Positions 1 through 9,945 of a stretch of DNA of 64,000 nucleotides are shown here, in pieces; position 1 is the stretch's first letter, and each line of letters opens with the position of its first letter. The notes beneath the pieces are model-generated. The model was not told where the DNA came from. It saw only the letters and a list, made by a program, of their open reading frames with translations, and did not search any database. The stretch comes from CAYOEV01 sp964403075 (GTDB taxonomy: Bacteria; Bacteroidota; Bacteroidia; Cytophagales; Cyclobacteriaceae), in assembly GCA_964403075.1 (NCBI GenBank), contig CAYOEV010000004.1, positions 71,837 through 135,836 on the forward strand. The letters run 5' to 3'. Both the position numbers and the translations under genes were made by a program.

Positions 1-257
1 AATTTAGATGCTTCTACTTTGGTGAATGGTGCGTTGGCTATCCGGGCCAGACGACGGGCAATTTCGGTCTTACCTACACCTGTTGCACCTATGAGTAGAA
101 TATTGTTTGGGATGATTTCTCCCTGGATATCCTCGGCTGCTTTCATGCGGCGCCATCTGTTTCTCAAGGCAACCGCCACGTTTCGTTTGGCATTGTCCTG
201 ACCGATGATGTATTTATCCAATTCACCGACAATTTCTCTGGGTGTCAGGTCTTTCAT
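1..257 (-). CDS. hslU: HslU, ATPase subunit of HslUV protease (5' part only)
   Basis: Only the first 85 codons are inside the window; the rest lies beyond the left edge. The protein opens MKDLTPREIVGELDKYIIGQ, the hallmark start of HslU (ClpY), and has a Walker A motif GATGVGKTE at about residue 63. HslU is the cytoplasmic AAA+ unfoldase that feeds substrates to the HslV peptidase. The ATG (257-255) lies 3 bases after the porQ stop, so it is probably co-transcribed with lon and porQ. No hslV is visible. ClpX shares some of these motifs, but it would have an N-terminal zinc finger before them, and none is present. Confidence 0.93.
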   Translation of the reverse strand, partial: MKDLTPREIVGELDKYIIGQDNAKRNVAVALRNRWRRMKAAEDIQGEIIPNNILLIGATGVGKTEIARRLARIANAPFTKVEASK

Positions 258-260
258 ATG

Positions 261-1238
261 CTAAAATCGTTTGGTTAATTCTTTGGTATTTGTTTGTATC
301 GCTATAAAACTGGTTCCACCTGCCGCCTGATAAGTGGCACGCGAGAACCTAAATTCAATGGCACGAAGACGTAGCAGGAACCCATAGGACCATCCAGCAC
401 CCCCGGCGGTTTCATCTAAACGTAATTCTCGTTTGCGATTATGGTCATAACCGATTAAGGCGTTAAAATGTTTGGATATTAAAAATTCGCCGCCAATCAC
501 GACCCGAGTAAAAAATTGATCGGCCAGATTGAGATTGTCGTCTGCACTGTAAAATGCCGAGGCAATATCTGTGAGGTCGTGTCCCGTGAGTGTAAACCGT
601 ACGGGCATATGTTCCGGCCTGAAGGTGATGCCCAGGGTAATGCCGGTAGGTAGTCGTATGGCTTGATCGGTAAAGTTGGAAAGGGTAGTTCCCAAGTTTC
701 GAATGGTCATGCCAACAGAAAGGTCGGTATTCGGGGCCTGGTACAGGCCGCCTAAATCAACGGCCAGTGCATCGGCATTGTATCCGGCTAAACCCGAATG
801 AATCCAATGGAAGTTGGACCCCAGGGTAAATGGACCCACTTGATGTGCTGCACCAATGGTAACCACGTAATCCTGTGCCTGAACTTCCCCCAGGGTGTTT
901 CCGCTTGCATCGGTCTGCAGGATGTTGCCGTAATCGATGTAACGAACTCCTGCAGCCATGGGCAGACCTTTCACTGCCCAGCCATACTGCGCATAGATAC
1001 CCTGAATATCGGCAAAAAATGGGTTATAAGTTGTCACAAGCTGCCCCACCGTAGCTGAATCAAGTACAGAAGGATTTTGAAAAAACAATGCCACGTCTCC
1101 GGGAATGGAGGAAGTATAACCGCCCAACGCGGCAACTCGTGATCCGGCCACTTTTTCCAACAGTTGAAAGCCAGCCGGTGTTTGGGAGAGGGCTGTCAGC
1201 GCCCATCCCGAAAAGATCAGCGTTAAAGCATTTTTCAA
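261..1238 (-). CDS. porQ: PorQ, type IX secretion system outer-membrane protein
   Basis: A 325-residue protein with an N-terminal signal peptide (about residues 1-19, ending ALSQ). The mature start carries the family pattern SRVAALGGYTSSIPGDVALF followed by an FFQNPSVLD block, typical of PorQ. The rest alternates short beta strands as in FadL/PorV-like barrels. PorQ is an outer-membrane component of the Bacteroidota type IX secretion system. Length fits the family. Its start overlaps the lon stop by 4 bases and hslU follows 3 bases later, so it lies inside a protease operon, an unusual setting for a secretion gene. No other por or gld gene is in the window except the PorE-like gene at 3855. 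Confidence 0.85.
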   Translation of the reverse strand: MKNALTLIFSGWALTALSQTPAGFQLLEKVAGSRVAALGGYTSSIPGDVALFFQNPSVLDSATVGQLVTTYNPFFADIQGIYAQYGWAVKGLPMAAGVRYIDYGNILQTDASGNTLGEVQAQDYVVTIGAAHQVGPFTLGSNFHWIHSGLAGYNADALAVDLGGLYQAPNTDLSVGMTIRNLGTTLSNFTDQAIRLPTGITLGITFRPEHMPVRFTLTGHDLTDIASAFYSADDNLNLADQFFTRVVIGGEFLISKHFNALIGYDHNRKRELRLDETAGGAGWSYGFLLRLRAIEFRFSRATYQAAGGTSFIAIQTNTKELTKRF

Positions 1239-3718
1239 ACTGGTTCTTTTTCTACCGGAAAATGAAACTCCTTGGGGCGGTCTACTTTTTGTTTGAGCAA
1301 AGCCAATTGGAAGACTTCTTCTACCTCACTGACGAAATGAATCTTTAACCCTTTAATGTACCGGTCATCAATTTCGGATAGGTCCTTTTCGTTGCGTCCG
1401 CACATGATGATTTCTTTAATGCCGGCCCGCTTGGCGGCAAGTATCTTCTCTTTGATGCCACCCACGGGCAGTACCTTCCCTCTGAGCGTAATTTCGCCAG
1501 TCATTGCCAGTTTGTTTTTGACTTTGCGCTGGGTGTATACAGATGCGAGTGCAGTGGCCAGGGTGATGCCCGCAGAGGGTCCATCTTTGGGAACAGCACC
1601 TGCAGGCACATGAATGTGCAAGTCGTAATGCTCAAATATTCGATGGTTGATCTCCCATTTTTCTGCATTGGAACGTAAATAAGACAAAGCGGCCATGGCA
1701 GATTCTTTCATCACATCTCCCAATTGGCCAGAGATGGTCAATTTACCTTTTCCTTTGCTCAGGCTCGCCTCTATGAAAAGTATATCGCCCCCTACAGGAG
1801 TCCAGGCCAAACCGGTGACTACCCCTGGCACTTCATTGCCCTCGTAGAGCTCATAGTCAAACCGCTCTGGACCAAGAATTTCCTTCACCTGTGCCGGAGT
1901 GACCTTTGATTCGTAAGCTTCATCCATGGCTATGGACTTGGCTGCGTATCTGATTACTGCACCCAATTTTCTTTCCAGGTTTCGCACGCCGGACTCGCGG
2001 GTGTAGTCTGTGACCACCTTCTCAATGGCTTTTTTATCAAAAGAGATGTCGTTTAATTTTAATCCATGTTCCTCGCGCTGCTTGGGAATGAGATGTTTTT
2101 TGGCAATCTGAACCTTTTCTTCCAGTGTATATCCTGTGATTTCGATGATTTCCATCCGGTCCCGAAGTGCAGGTTGAATGGAATCCATAGAGTTGGCCGT
2201 GGCAATGAAGAGCACTTTAGAAAGGTCATAGTCTACCTCTAGATAGTTGTCTTTGAAGGCAGCGTTTTGTTCCGGATCCAGTACTTCAAGCAGGGCAGAG
2301 GAAGGATCGCCTCTAAAATCGCTGCTTACCTTATCGATTTCATCCAGAATAAAGACCGGATTGGAACTGGCGGCTTTTTTGATGTTTTGGATGATTTTTC
2401 CCGGCATGGCGCCAATGTATGTTTTCCTGTGGCCACGTATTTCGGCTTCATCGTGTACACCTCCCAATGACATGCGCACATATTTTCTATTCAGGGCACT
2501 TGCAATGCTCTTGCCCAAGGAGGTTTTACCAACGCCCGGAGGGCCATACAGACAAAGTATGGGACCTTTAAGGTCGTTTTTTAATTTTCTCACGGCCAGA
2601 TATTCAATAATTCTGTCTTTTACCTTGTCCAGGCCGAAATGGTCCTGATCAAGAATTTTTTTCGCCCGCTTCAAGTCAAAGTTGTCCTCGGTGGTTTCAT
2701 TCCAGGGTAAATCCAGCAATAATTCTGCATAATTAAGTGAAACAGGATATTCTGCTGCTGCGGTATTCATGCGCAGCAACTTGTCCAATTCTTTACTAAA
2801 ATGTGCACGCACCTCATCTGGCCAGTCTTTCTTTTCTCCACGTTGGCGAAGTTCGTCTATCTCTTGGTCTGGGCTATCTTGTCCGAGTTCGTCCTGCAAG
2901 ACACGCATTTGCTGTCTTAAAAAATAATCTCTTTGCTGCTGATCGATGTCGGAGTGTACTTTTTTCTGGATTTCAAACTTCAGTTCTAACATCTGTATGT
3001 CACGCATCATGAACTTCAGCAGTCGTTTGGCACGCTCCTTTAAATCATTGGTCTCCAGTAATTTTTGTTTGTCGCCTACCTCAGCGTTGATGTTAGAACT
3101 GAGAAAGTGCGCGAGAAATGTGTAATTCTCCATGTTATCCAATGCCACCTGTGCTTCATCTGGTATTTCAGGATTAAGCTTCATGATTTTCGCTGCAGCA
3201 TCCTTCAAAGAGTTGAAGATGGCCAGCATATCGTCTGATTGCGGGTGCACATTTTTATCTTCCAGCAATCGGTAAGCAGCTACTAGGTTGGGATCTTCAC
3301 GTAATTCTTTATCGATGGAAAATCGGTTTTTTCCTTGAATAATGATCGTGGTGTTTCCATCGGGGAGTATAAACATCTTCAAAATTTTAGCCACCGTCCC
3401 TACGCGGTAAAGATCTACAAACGCGGGCTCCTCCACCTTGGTGTTTTTCTGGGCCAACACACCAATGATTTTGTTGCCACGATAAGACTTTTTGACCAGT
3501 TCAATGGACTTTTGCCTCCCGACAGTGATGGGCAATACGACCCCAGGGAATAGCACCGTGTTTCGTATAGGCAAAATGGAAAGTTCCTCCGGTATGGCGC
3601 TGGCAGGCAATTCTGTATTATCATCTGCCGTTACGAATTGGATCAGTTCACCCGATTCCTCATCGATATAATCAGCGCCCATGAGTGGATGGTAGTTATA
3701 TTCAGACATGTATGTCAA
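1235..3718 (-). CDS. lon: Lon, ATP-dependent serine protease
   Basis: An 827-residue cytoplasmic AAA+ protease with all Lon parts. The N-terminal substrate-binding LON domain starts near residue 44 (LSILPIRNTVLFPGVVLP). Walker A GPPGVGKTS is at 392-400, followed by the Walker B region FILDEIDK and sensor residues. The C-terminal peptidase has the catalytic dyad Ser715 (KDGPSAG) and Lys756 (GGIKEK). It degrades misfolded and regulatory proteins. An alternative ATG lies three codons downstream of the chosen start. It is the first gene of a minus-strand operon with porQ (4-base overlap) and hslU. Length and motifs are standard. Confidence 0.98.
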   Translation of the reverse strand: MTYMSEYNYHPLMGADYIDEESGELIQFVTADDNTELPASAIPEELSILPIRNTVLFPGVVLPITVGRQKSIELVKKSYRGNKIIGVLAQKNTKVEEPAFVDLYRVGTVAKILKMFILPDGNTTIIIQGKNRFSIDKELREDPNLVAAYRLLEDKNVHPQSDDMLAIFNSLKDAAAKIMKLNPEIPDEAQVALDNMENYTFLAHFLSSNINAEVGDKQKLLETNDLKERAKRLLKFMMRDIQMLELKFEIQKKVHSDIDQQQRDYFLRQQMRVLQDELGQDSPDQEIDELRQRGEKKDWPDEVRAHFSKELDKLLRMNTAAAEYPVSLNYAELLLDLPWNETTEDNFDLKRAKKILDQDHFGLDKVKDRIIEYLAVRKLKNDLKGPILCLYGPPGVGKTSLGKSIASALNRKYVRMSLGGVHDEAEIRGHRKTYIGAMPGKIIQNIKKAASSNPVFILDEIDKVSSDFRGDPSSALLEVLDPEQNAAFKDNYLEVDYDLSKVLFIATANSMDSIQPALRDRMEIIEITGYTLEEKVQIAKKHLIPKQREEHGLKLNDISFDKKAIEKVVTDYTRESGVRNLERKLGAVIRYAAKSIAMDEAYESKVTPAQVKEILGPERFDYELYEGNEVPGVVTGLAWTPVGGDILFIEASLSKGKGKLTISGQLGDVMKESAMAALSYLRSNAEKWEINHRIFEHYDLHIHVPAGAVPKDGPSAGITLATALASVYTQRKVKNKLAMTGEITLRGKVLPVGGIKEKILAAKRAGIKEIIMCGRNEKDLSEIDDRYIKGLKIHFVSEVEEVFQLALLKQKVDRPKEFHFPVEKEPV

Positions 3719-3854
3719 ATTGACAGTTTATTGATCGAATAGAAGCATAAAGTGCTTGACTCAATTAATGGTCAATCGCTATGCCAGAAAAAATGATCCC
3801 TCGCCAGAATAATAATTATTTTAGCGAAAGATTGTAGAACAGAAAAGGGTATTT

Positions 3855-5843
3855 ATGAGAAACCTTTTGCTTGGTGGTGTGGTGTGGTTTGGGCTAATGG
3901 TGGTGCCTCTGACAGGAATTGCGCAGGACAGTTTGCAATTATCATTATTGTCTGACAGAGATTCCTTGCCACCAAAGGCACAATTAAATATATACAACTT
4001 TAAAAATATTAATCGACTTGCGGATTATTACGATAAGAAAAAGCTGAAATACATCATGGCTTTGCAGGAGAACCGTGACTGGGAGTCGGTTTATGAATCC
4101 CTTAATGAATATGTGGAGGAATTTGGGGTACAGAATTTTTATAAGGATACCCGCATGATCTGGCGGCTTGCCAAATTGACTGAAATTTATGGTTCGCGTG
4201 AGATGGCCCGCTCTTTATATCGCCTGGTGCTTCGCCACCATCATGAGGGCATCGACATCCATGAAATTGAGGTCTACTATGACAGTCTCAATCGATTGGA
4301 GGCCGCGCAGTATGTGCCCATCGATTATTACTATGAGTTGGCGGAGTACCGCTCGCTTATCGATACATTGAGACCGCCCCGAGGCATTTTACTGAACATG
4401 GGTCAGGCAGTAAATAGTCCTGAAGCGGACTACGGGCCTACATTGAACATTGCCAATAATGTGCTGCTATTCACCTCGAAGCGAAATGAGGGGCGGTATT
4501 CCGTAAATCCTAGGGCAAATGAAGACATTTTTATGTCTTTTCAGGATGCCTATGGCTGGCGTAAGGCTGTAGAGATGGGGGCAGTGAACACACAATTCAA
4601 TGAAGGTTCTGCTTGCCTGAGTCGGGATGGGACCCAGCTCTTCTTTAGTCGCTGTGGTTGTCCCGATTGCTATGGTGATTGCGACTTGTTCATGGCCACA
4701 TTGAAGGAAGACAGTACCTGGGGCAATGTCGTCAATCTTGGGGATGAGGTAAATAGTGTTGGCTGGGATTCGCACCCATCTCTATCTCATAGCGGCGATA
4801 CACTATTTTTTGCCTCGGACCGACTAGGTGGGTTCGGGCTTTCGGATATTTACTACACCTTTAGAAAGTCAAATGGCTCCTGGACGCCTGCATTGAATGC
4901 AGGCCCTGTGATCAATACACGCTACAATGATGTGAGCCCTTTCTACCATCCGGTTTACGATGTGCTTTATTTCAGTTCTAACGGACAACTGTACAACTTT
5001 GGTGAATACGACATTTATAAAGCACATCGCGTCCGGGGTGACTGGTCCGAGCCGTTGAATATTGGTCCCCTGGTTAATGGCAAAGGCAGTGAATATTATT
5101 TCACCATAGATTCCGAATCGGAATTGTTGTTTTATGCACGTTCTACCACACGCGACCTGAACCGGTTGGATTTGTATTCTTTTCCACTTCCAATGGAAGC
5201 CCAGCCCCTGGCCACCATCACCCTGACAGGCAGTCTTACGGATTCTTTGACGGGTCGGCCGTTTAGTGGTATTGTCTCCATCATCGACTTGGATGAAGGA
5301 GTGGAGGTGGCACCCAAGTTTTTGAAACCGGATGGTACTTTCGAATTTCAATTGATTGACCGGCGCAATTATTTGCTGGTGATTCAGGGCGATGAGTTTT
5401 TCCGTATTGAAGAGGTATTTTTCCTCGATGGCCCACGTGAAATACGAAAGGTGACAGAGCCGCTCACCAGTAAAGTGAAATTTGAGTCTATAGAATTTGA
5501 TGTGGGCCGTTCTGAGTTGAAGGAGGAAATGTATGCCGACTTGAACAAGATCGTCAATTTCATGTTTGATAACCCAGATTTCAAACTCAAGATATCCGGA
5601 CATACTGATTCTTTTGGTTCCGAGCAAGTGAACCTGCGCTTATCCAGAGATCGGGCCAAGAGTATCTATGACTACATGGTGGGGTTTTCCGGAATACAGC
5701 CAGCTCGTGTGAAATGGGCCGGATATGGTCATTCAAAGCCCATTGTACCGGAGGAAAGAACAGCTGCCGACAAGCGACTTAACCGCCGGGTAGAATTTGA
5801 AATTTACCGTGAGGGACCATCCGAATCCGGGGGTTCCGAGTGA
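3855..5843 (+). CDS. PD40 propeller / OmpA-family protein, PorE-like architecture
   Basis: A 662-residue exported protein. A signal peptide ends near residue 24 (GIAQ). Residues about 50-170 are helical and TPR-like. Several PD40-type propeller blades follow (about 190-460, for example LFFASDRLGGFGLSDIYY and VLYFSSNGQLYNFGEYDIYK). A short carboxypeptidase-regulatory-like domain is at about 463-545. The C-terminal OmpA domain (about 555-655) contains ISGHTDSFGS and LSRDRAKSIYDYM, with the Asp and Arg that bind peptidoglycan. This order (TPR, PD40, regulatory domain, OmpA) matches PorE, which anchors the type IX machinery to peptidoglycan. Many Bacteroidota carry several paralogs of this kind, so PorE itself is not certain. 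It is divergent from lon. Confidence 0.85.
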   Translation: MRNLLLGGVVWFGLMVVPLTGIAQDSLQLSLLSDRDSLPPKAQLNIYNFKNINRLADYYDKKKLKYIMALQENRDWESVYESLNEYVEEFGVQNFYKDTRMIWRLAKLTEIYGSREMARSLYRLVLRHHHEGIDIHEIEVYYDSLNRLEAAQYVPIDYYYELAEYRSLIDTLRPPRGILLNMGQAVNSPEADYGPTLNIANNVLLFTSKRNEGRYSVNPRANEDIFMSFQDAYGWRKAVEMGAVNTQFNEGSACLSRDGTQLFFSRCGCPDCYGDCDLFMATLKEDSTWGNVVNLGDEVNSVGWDSHPSLSHSGDTLFFASDRLGGFGLSDIYYTFRKSNGSWTPALNAGPVINTRYNDVSPFYHPVYDVLYFSSNGQLYNFGEYDIYKAHRVRGDWSEPLNIGPLVNGKGSEYYFTIDSESELLFYARSTTRDLNRLDLYSFPLPMEAQPLATITLTGSLTDSLTGRPFSGIVSIIDLDEGVEVAPKFLKPDGTFEFQLIDRRNYLLVIQGDEFFRIEEVFFLDGPREIRKVTEPLTSKVKFESIEFDVGRSELKEEMYADLNKIVNFMFDNPDFKLKISGHTDSFGSEQVNLRLSRDRAKSIYDYMVGFSGIQPARVKWAGYGHSKPIVPEERTAADKRLNRRVEFEIYREGPSESGGSE

Positions 5844-5844
5844 A

Positions 5845-7155
5845 TCAAAACAATTTGATGATGTCGTTGCCGATCACAAACACCATCAAAGCCAATAAGA
5901 TCACCATGCCCACTTTTTGCGCATTTTCAAGAAACTTTTCACCTGGTTTTCTACCAGAGATAATTTCGTAGGAAATGAACATGACATGACCACCATCCAG
6001 TGCTGGAATGGGCAAGAGGTTCATGAAGGCCAATACCATTGAGAGCAAACCGATGAGCCTCCAGAAATTCATCCAATCCCACTGACCACCAAAAAAGCGG
6101 GCAATACCAATCGGCCCTGATAGGGATTTCCGGGCATCTACCTCACCCGAAAACATCTTACCAAAACCAACGATGTTGTAATAGACCACACCAAAAGCAC
6201 GTTGTGTGCCTTGGGTAAGTGCTTGCGCCAGGCTCAATGGGTTCTTGATAAAATTTAACTGGCTGGCAACAGCAAAGCCAATGGTACCTTCCTCACTAAG
6301 GTCCATTTTCAATTCCATCTTTTGGCCATTGCGGGACACCTGTAGGGTGATTGGTTGGCTGGCCAGCGTATCCAGACCACTTTTTAATTCGTCGAAATAA
6401 GTGACAGGTGTACCATTTAACCCAGTTATTTTGTCTCCGGCCGTCAGCCCCGCATCCAGACCAGGATTACGAGATACCAACCCTACTTCAAATGGGAGCC
6501 TGGGTTGAATGAAGGATAACCGTTCGCGGTCATCAGCCATTTCTTCCAGTAGATTGGAAGGTAAATTTATCCGTAGCTGCTCGCTACTCCGCTGTATGGT
6601 GTAGAAAGCATTGCTGCCTAAAAGTACATCTGGGCTAACCAGGTCACTGAATCGGTCATAATCTTCTCCGTTGATATCGAGAATTACGTCGCCCGTCTGC
6701 AGCCCCATTTTTTTGCCCAGTTCTCCTGCTTCGATGCCATGTTTCACAATCTCTGATTTTGGAATGTAGGGGTCTCCATTCATTTTGGCCAGTACCACAA
6801 ACACGAGAATACCAGTTGCCACATTCATAATGATACCCCCTAGCATTACGATCAATCTTTGCCAGGCCGGTTTGGCTCGAAATTCCCAGGGCTCGGGTTC
6901 GCTACTCATGGATTTGGTATCCAGCGATTCGTCTATCATACCGGATATCTTCACAAAACCGCCCAGGGGAATGGCCCCTAAAGCGTATTCTGTTTCTCCG
7001 AACTTTTTTCCTATGATTTTCGGAGGAAATCCAATGTAATATTTCTCCACCCGCATACCGAACGCCTTAGCTGCCCAAAGGTGTCCAAACTCATGCAATC
7101 CCACCATTATGGTCAGTGCCAACAGGAGCTGGCCGGCCATTATCAATGCTTCCAT
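5845..7155 (-). CDS. rseP: RseP, site-2 (RIP) zinc metalloprotease
   Basis: A 436-residue inner-membrane protease. The zinc motif HEFGH is at residues 21-25 in the first membrane helix; the third zinc ligand lies in the C-terminal motif PALDGGHVMF near residue 388. Two PDZ-like segments lie between them (about 115-290; for example GLQTGDVILDINGE and GLTAGDKITGLNGTPV). Members cleave transmembrane anti-sigma factors and leftover signal peptides. Its ATG is one base after the dxr stop, so GH3-dxr-rseP form one operon; the dxr-rseP pairing is also common in other bacteria. It ends one base from the end of the convergent OmpA-family gene. Length fits the family. Confidence 0.95.
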   Translation of the reverse strand: MEALIMAGQLLLALTIMVGLHEFGHLWAAKAFGMRVEKYYIGFPPKIIGKKFGETEYALGAIPLGGFVKISGMIDESLDTKSMSSEPEPWEFRAKPAWQRLIVMLGGIIMNVATGILVFVVLAKMNGDPYIPKSEIVKHGIEAGELGKKMGLQTGDVILDINGEDYDRFSDLVSPDVLLGSNAFYTIQRSSEQLRINLPSNLLEEMADDRERLSFIQPRLPFEVGLVSRNPGLDAGLTAGDKITGLNGTPVTYFDELKSGLDTLASQPITLQVSRNGQKMELKMDLSEEGTIGFAVASQLNFIKNPLSLAQALTQGTQRAFGVVYYNIVGFGKMFSGEVDARKSLSGPIGIARFFGGQWDWMNFWRLIGLLSMVLAFMNLLPIPALDGGHVMFISYEIISGRKPGEKFLENAQKVGMVILLALMVFVIGNDIIKLF

Positions 7156-7156
7156 T

Positions 7157-8305
7157 TTATTTGATTAATTCCAATGCTTTAATTCTTGCCTCTTTATCTG
7201 TATGTACAAAATCGTCCATATTCGGGGTGCGAATATAACTTACCTGCTCGAGGCAGTTTTCTATCACATCTGATATTTCGAGGAATCCAATTTTATCTTT
7301 CAGAAAAGCTTCAACTGCAATTTCGTTGGCGGCGTTCAGCGTGCAGGGCCAGTTGCCTCCTTTTTCTGTACAGTCATAGGCCAGCTGTAGATTACGAAAA
7401 GTATGGGTATCGGGTTGTTCAAAAGTGAGGCTGGGATAATCTGCAAAGTTGAATCGGGGGTAATTGGCTCGCAATCGATCCGGATAGCTCAGTGCATATT
7501 GAATCGGTACGCGCATGTCTGGCATGCCCATCTGGGCTTTGATGGAGCTGTCTTTAAATTGCACCATGGAATGAATGATCGACTGCGGATGTACCACCAC
7601 TTCAATTTGTTCTAGGGGCAGAGAAAAGAGCCATTTCGCTTCGATCACCTCTAATCCCTTGTTCATCAAAGTAGCGGAATCGATGGTAATTTTTGCACCC
7701 ATCTCCCAGTTGGGATGTTTCAATGCCTCTTTTTTGGTAACATTTTTTAACTCTTCTCTTAGTCGCCCCCGGAAAGGTCCGCCTGACGCAGTAAGAATTA
7801 ATTTTTCGATGGGATTGTGGAATTCGCCCACCAGGCACTGGAAGATGGCAGAATGCTCAGAGTCTACCGGGTAGATGTTTACCCCATGGGCTTTTGCCAG
7901 CTTTGTGATTAATTCACCAGCAACTACCAGCGTTTCTTTGTTGGCCAGGGCAATGGTTTTCCCAGATTCAATGGCTTTTATGGTTGGAATGAGACCGGCG
8001 TAGCCGACCATAGCGGTGAGTACCAAATCTATGGTATCCATTTGTACCACTTCAGCCAGCGCTTTTTCTCCGGTGTATACTTTTATATTGTGCGCGTTTA
8101 GTGCTTCACGCACGCCACTGTACAGCGATTCATTACCTATTACCACGCAGTTGGGCTTGTATTCAAGCGCCTGGCTGATGAGCAGGTCGGCATTGTTCTG
8201 TGCGGTGAGCACCTCTGCTCGGAAGTTTTCGGGAAAACGTTGAATGACGTCCAATGTCTGCGTACCGATGGACCCTGTAGATCCTAGAATCGCAATGTTT
8301 TTCAT
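7157..8305 (-). CDS. dxr: DXP reductoisomerase (MEP isoprenoid pathway)
   Basis: A 382-residue cytosolic enzyme that converts 1-deoxy-D-xylulose 5-phosphate to 2-C-methyl-D-erythritol 4-phosphate using NADPH. The N-terminal NADPH site is ILGSTGSIGTQTLDVI. The metal and substrate site is seen in YPVDSEHSAIFQCL (Asp and Glu), LTASGGPFRG, TIDSATLMNKGLEVIEA and VVHPQSIIHSMVQF. The C-terminal helical domain is intact. It begins 11 bases after the upstream GH3-like gene and is followed one base later by rseP. Nothing unusual is seen. Confidence 0.98.
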   Translation of the reverse strand: MKNIAILGSTGSIGTQTLDVIQRFPENFRAEVLTAQNNADLLISQALEYKPNCVVIGNESLYSGVREALNAHNIKVYTGEKALAEVVQMDTIDLVLTAMVGYAGLIPTIKAIESGKTIALANKETLVVAGELITKLAKAHGVNIYPVDSEHSAIFQCLVGEFHNPIEKLILTASGGPFRGRLREELKNVTKKEALKHPNWEMGAKITIDSATLMNKGLEVIEAKWLFSLPLEQIEVVVHPQSIIHSMVQFKDSSIKAQMGMPDMRVPIQYALSYPDRLRANYPRFNFADYPSLTFEQPDTHTFRNLQLAYDCTEKGGNWPCTLNAANEIAVEAFLKDKIGFLEISDVIENCLEQVSYIRTPNMDDFVHTDKEARIKALELIK

Positions 8306-8316
8306 GTATTTTAGAC

Positions 8317-9813
8317 TTAGGCCAGTTGCTTTAGTTTGTCCGCAATCTTACGGTCGTTAGAAAGTCGGGGAACTTTGTTTTGCCCACCTAACTTCCCCAC
8401 GGACTTCATGTAAGTAATGAAGGCATCGTTGGGCAGTGAGAAAATGACCAACTTTCTTAAAATCGCTCCCTTAACCAAATCGTCGTAATAACTATTCAGT
8501 TCCCGCAGACAGCCATCCAAATCCGTGGCAAAACGCTCCGGGTCATTTGGTGTTTGAGCAAATGAAATATACCATTCGTGCCTAGGCAATCCTTCATCAG
8601 GATTTACCTGTGGTGCCACAGTAAATTCCCTAAGTTCTACTTCCGGATGTTTTTCACAAGTAAGGTGCATGGCTTTTTCCACCTCTTCAGCGATCACGTG
8701 TTCGCCAAAGGCGGAAATAAAATGTTTGATTCGGCCTGTTACGATGATGCGTGGGGGGGTAAGACTCACAAACTTGACGGTATCTCCGATTGAATATCCC
8801 CACAAGCCTGCATTGCTATTGATGATCAGTGCGTAATTGACACCTAACTCTACTTCGTCCAGCGTAAGTCGTGGAGGATCAGCTTCGAAAAACTTATCGG
8901 CCGGAATGAATTCGAAAAAAATGCCACTTTTACAAAGCAAGAGGAGTCCCTTTTCTGTCTGACTATCTTGGTAGGCAATGAAGCCCTCACTGGCCGGATA
9001 GGTCTCTATAGAGTCTACCTTTCTGCCAATGCTTTCATACAGTTTGTTCCGATAGGGCTCAAAGTTTACTCCACCGTAGATGAACAAGGAAAAGTTGGGA
9101 AAAATATCTTTAATTTTTTTTCCGCCAGCTTTTTCCGCGAGCTGGTCGAAATACATTTGTACCCAAGGCGGTATGCCGGATATTAAGGTCATGTTTTCGT
9201 TGAATGTTTGCGCCACAATTAGTGCTAGTTTTTTTTCCCAGTCTTCCTCACAGTTTGTGGCATAATCCGGAAGCTGGTTTTTGCGTAGGTATTGCGGCAC
9301 ATGGTGATTGACAATACCCGACAAACGTCCGGTAGGGATGCCCGCGTAATAGTCTAAGGTTGGACTACCCGATAAAAAAATCAATTTTCCATCTAAAAAT
9401 TTGCTGTTACCTGTATCGTTTATGTAACTGAGCAAAGCGTTTCGCGCACTGTTAATGTGGTTAGGAAGAGCGTCTCCGGTGATGGGTATGAATTTGGCGC
9501 CGCTGGTGGTGCCGGAAGTTTTGGCAAAGTAAGCAGGTTTACCTGGCCAGAGGATGTCAACCCCTCCGGCAAGAATTTGATCTACGTAGGGCACCAGCGC
9601 CTCGTAATCCCGAATGGGCACCGCTTCCTTGTATTCTTTATAATTATGAACGTCTTTTAACCGATGGTCTTTCCCGAAGGTGGTCTGCGCCCCTTTGGAA
9701 AGCAGCTGCTTCAGCATCCGATCCTGGTAAACGACCGGTTCCCTCATCCACATGTCCTGTTGTCGGACGACCCATGAGGCCAGCGGTTTACTCAGAAATG
9801 CTTTAACTCCCAA
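8317..9813 (-). CDS. GH3-family acyl-adenylate / acyl-amino-acid synthetase-like protein
   Basis: A 498-residue protein of the GH3 (auxin-responsive promoter) family, common in Bacteroidota. The phosphate-binding motif AKTSGTTSGAKFIPIT is near residue 107. Further family blocks are YPASEGFIA near 275 and YSIGDTVKF (ATP/AMP binding) near 350, with the C-terminal lid domain from about 370. Plant GH3 enzymes adenylate carboxylic acids and join them to amino acids; the bacterial substrate is unknown. It lacks a signal peptide and is probably cytosolic. It starts a minus-strand operon with dxr and rseP. The ATG is divergent from the htrA-like gene, with 132 bases between them. Confidence 0.88.
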   Translation of the reverse strand: MGVKAFLSKPLASWVVRQQDMWMREPVVYQDRMLKQLLSKGAQTTFGKDHRLKDVHNYKEYKEAVPIRDYEALVPYVDQILAGGVDILWPGKPAYFAKTSGTTSGAKFIPITGDALPNHINSARNALLSYINDTGNSKFLDGKLIFLSGSPTLDYYAGIPTGRLSGIVNHHVPQYLRKNQLPDYATNCEEDWEKKLALIVAQTFNENMTLISGIPPWVQMYFDQLAEKAGGKKIKDIFPNFSLFIYGGVNFEPYRNKLYESIGRKVDSIETYPASEGFIAYQDSQTEKGLLLLCKSGIFFEFIPADKFFEADPPRLTLDEVELGVNYALIINSNAGLWGYSIGDTVKFVSLTPPRIIVTGRIKHFISAFGEHVIAEEVEKAMHLTCEKHPEVELREFTVAPQVNPDEGLPRHEWYISFAQTPNDPERFATDLDGCLRELNSYYDDLVKGAILRKLVIFSLPNDAFITYMKSVGKLGGQNKVPRLSNDRKIADKLKQLA

Positions 9814-9945
9814 TTGATGCTTGCTTACTCAAGATCAAAAATACTACGAGTTCAAGCGTTTTTACATTTTTTAAGAAGAAAGTGACATCTTATAGTGCCT
9901 GTCGATCGTTTGTGTTTTTTGTTTGCTTGAAAAAAATATTTAGCG

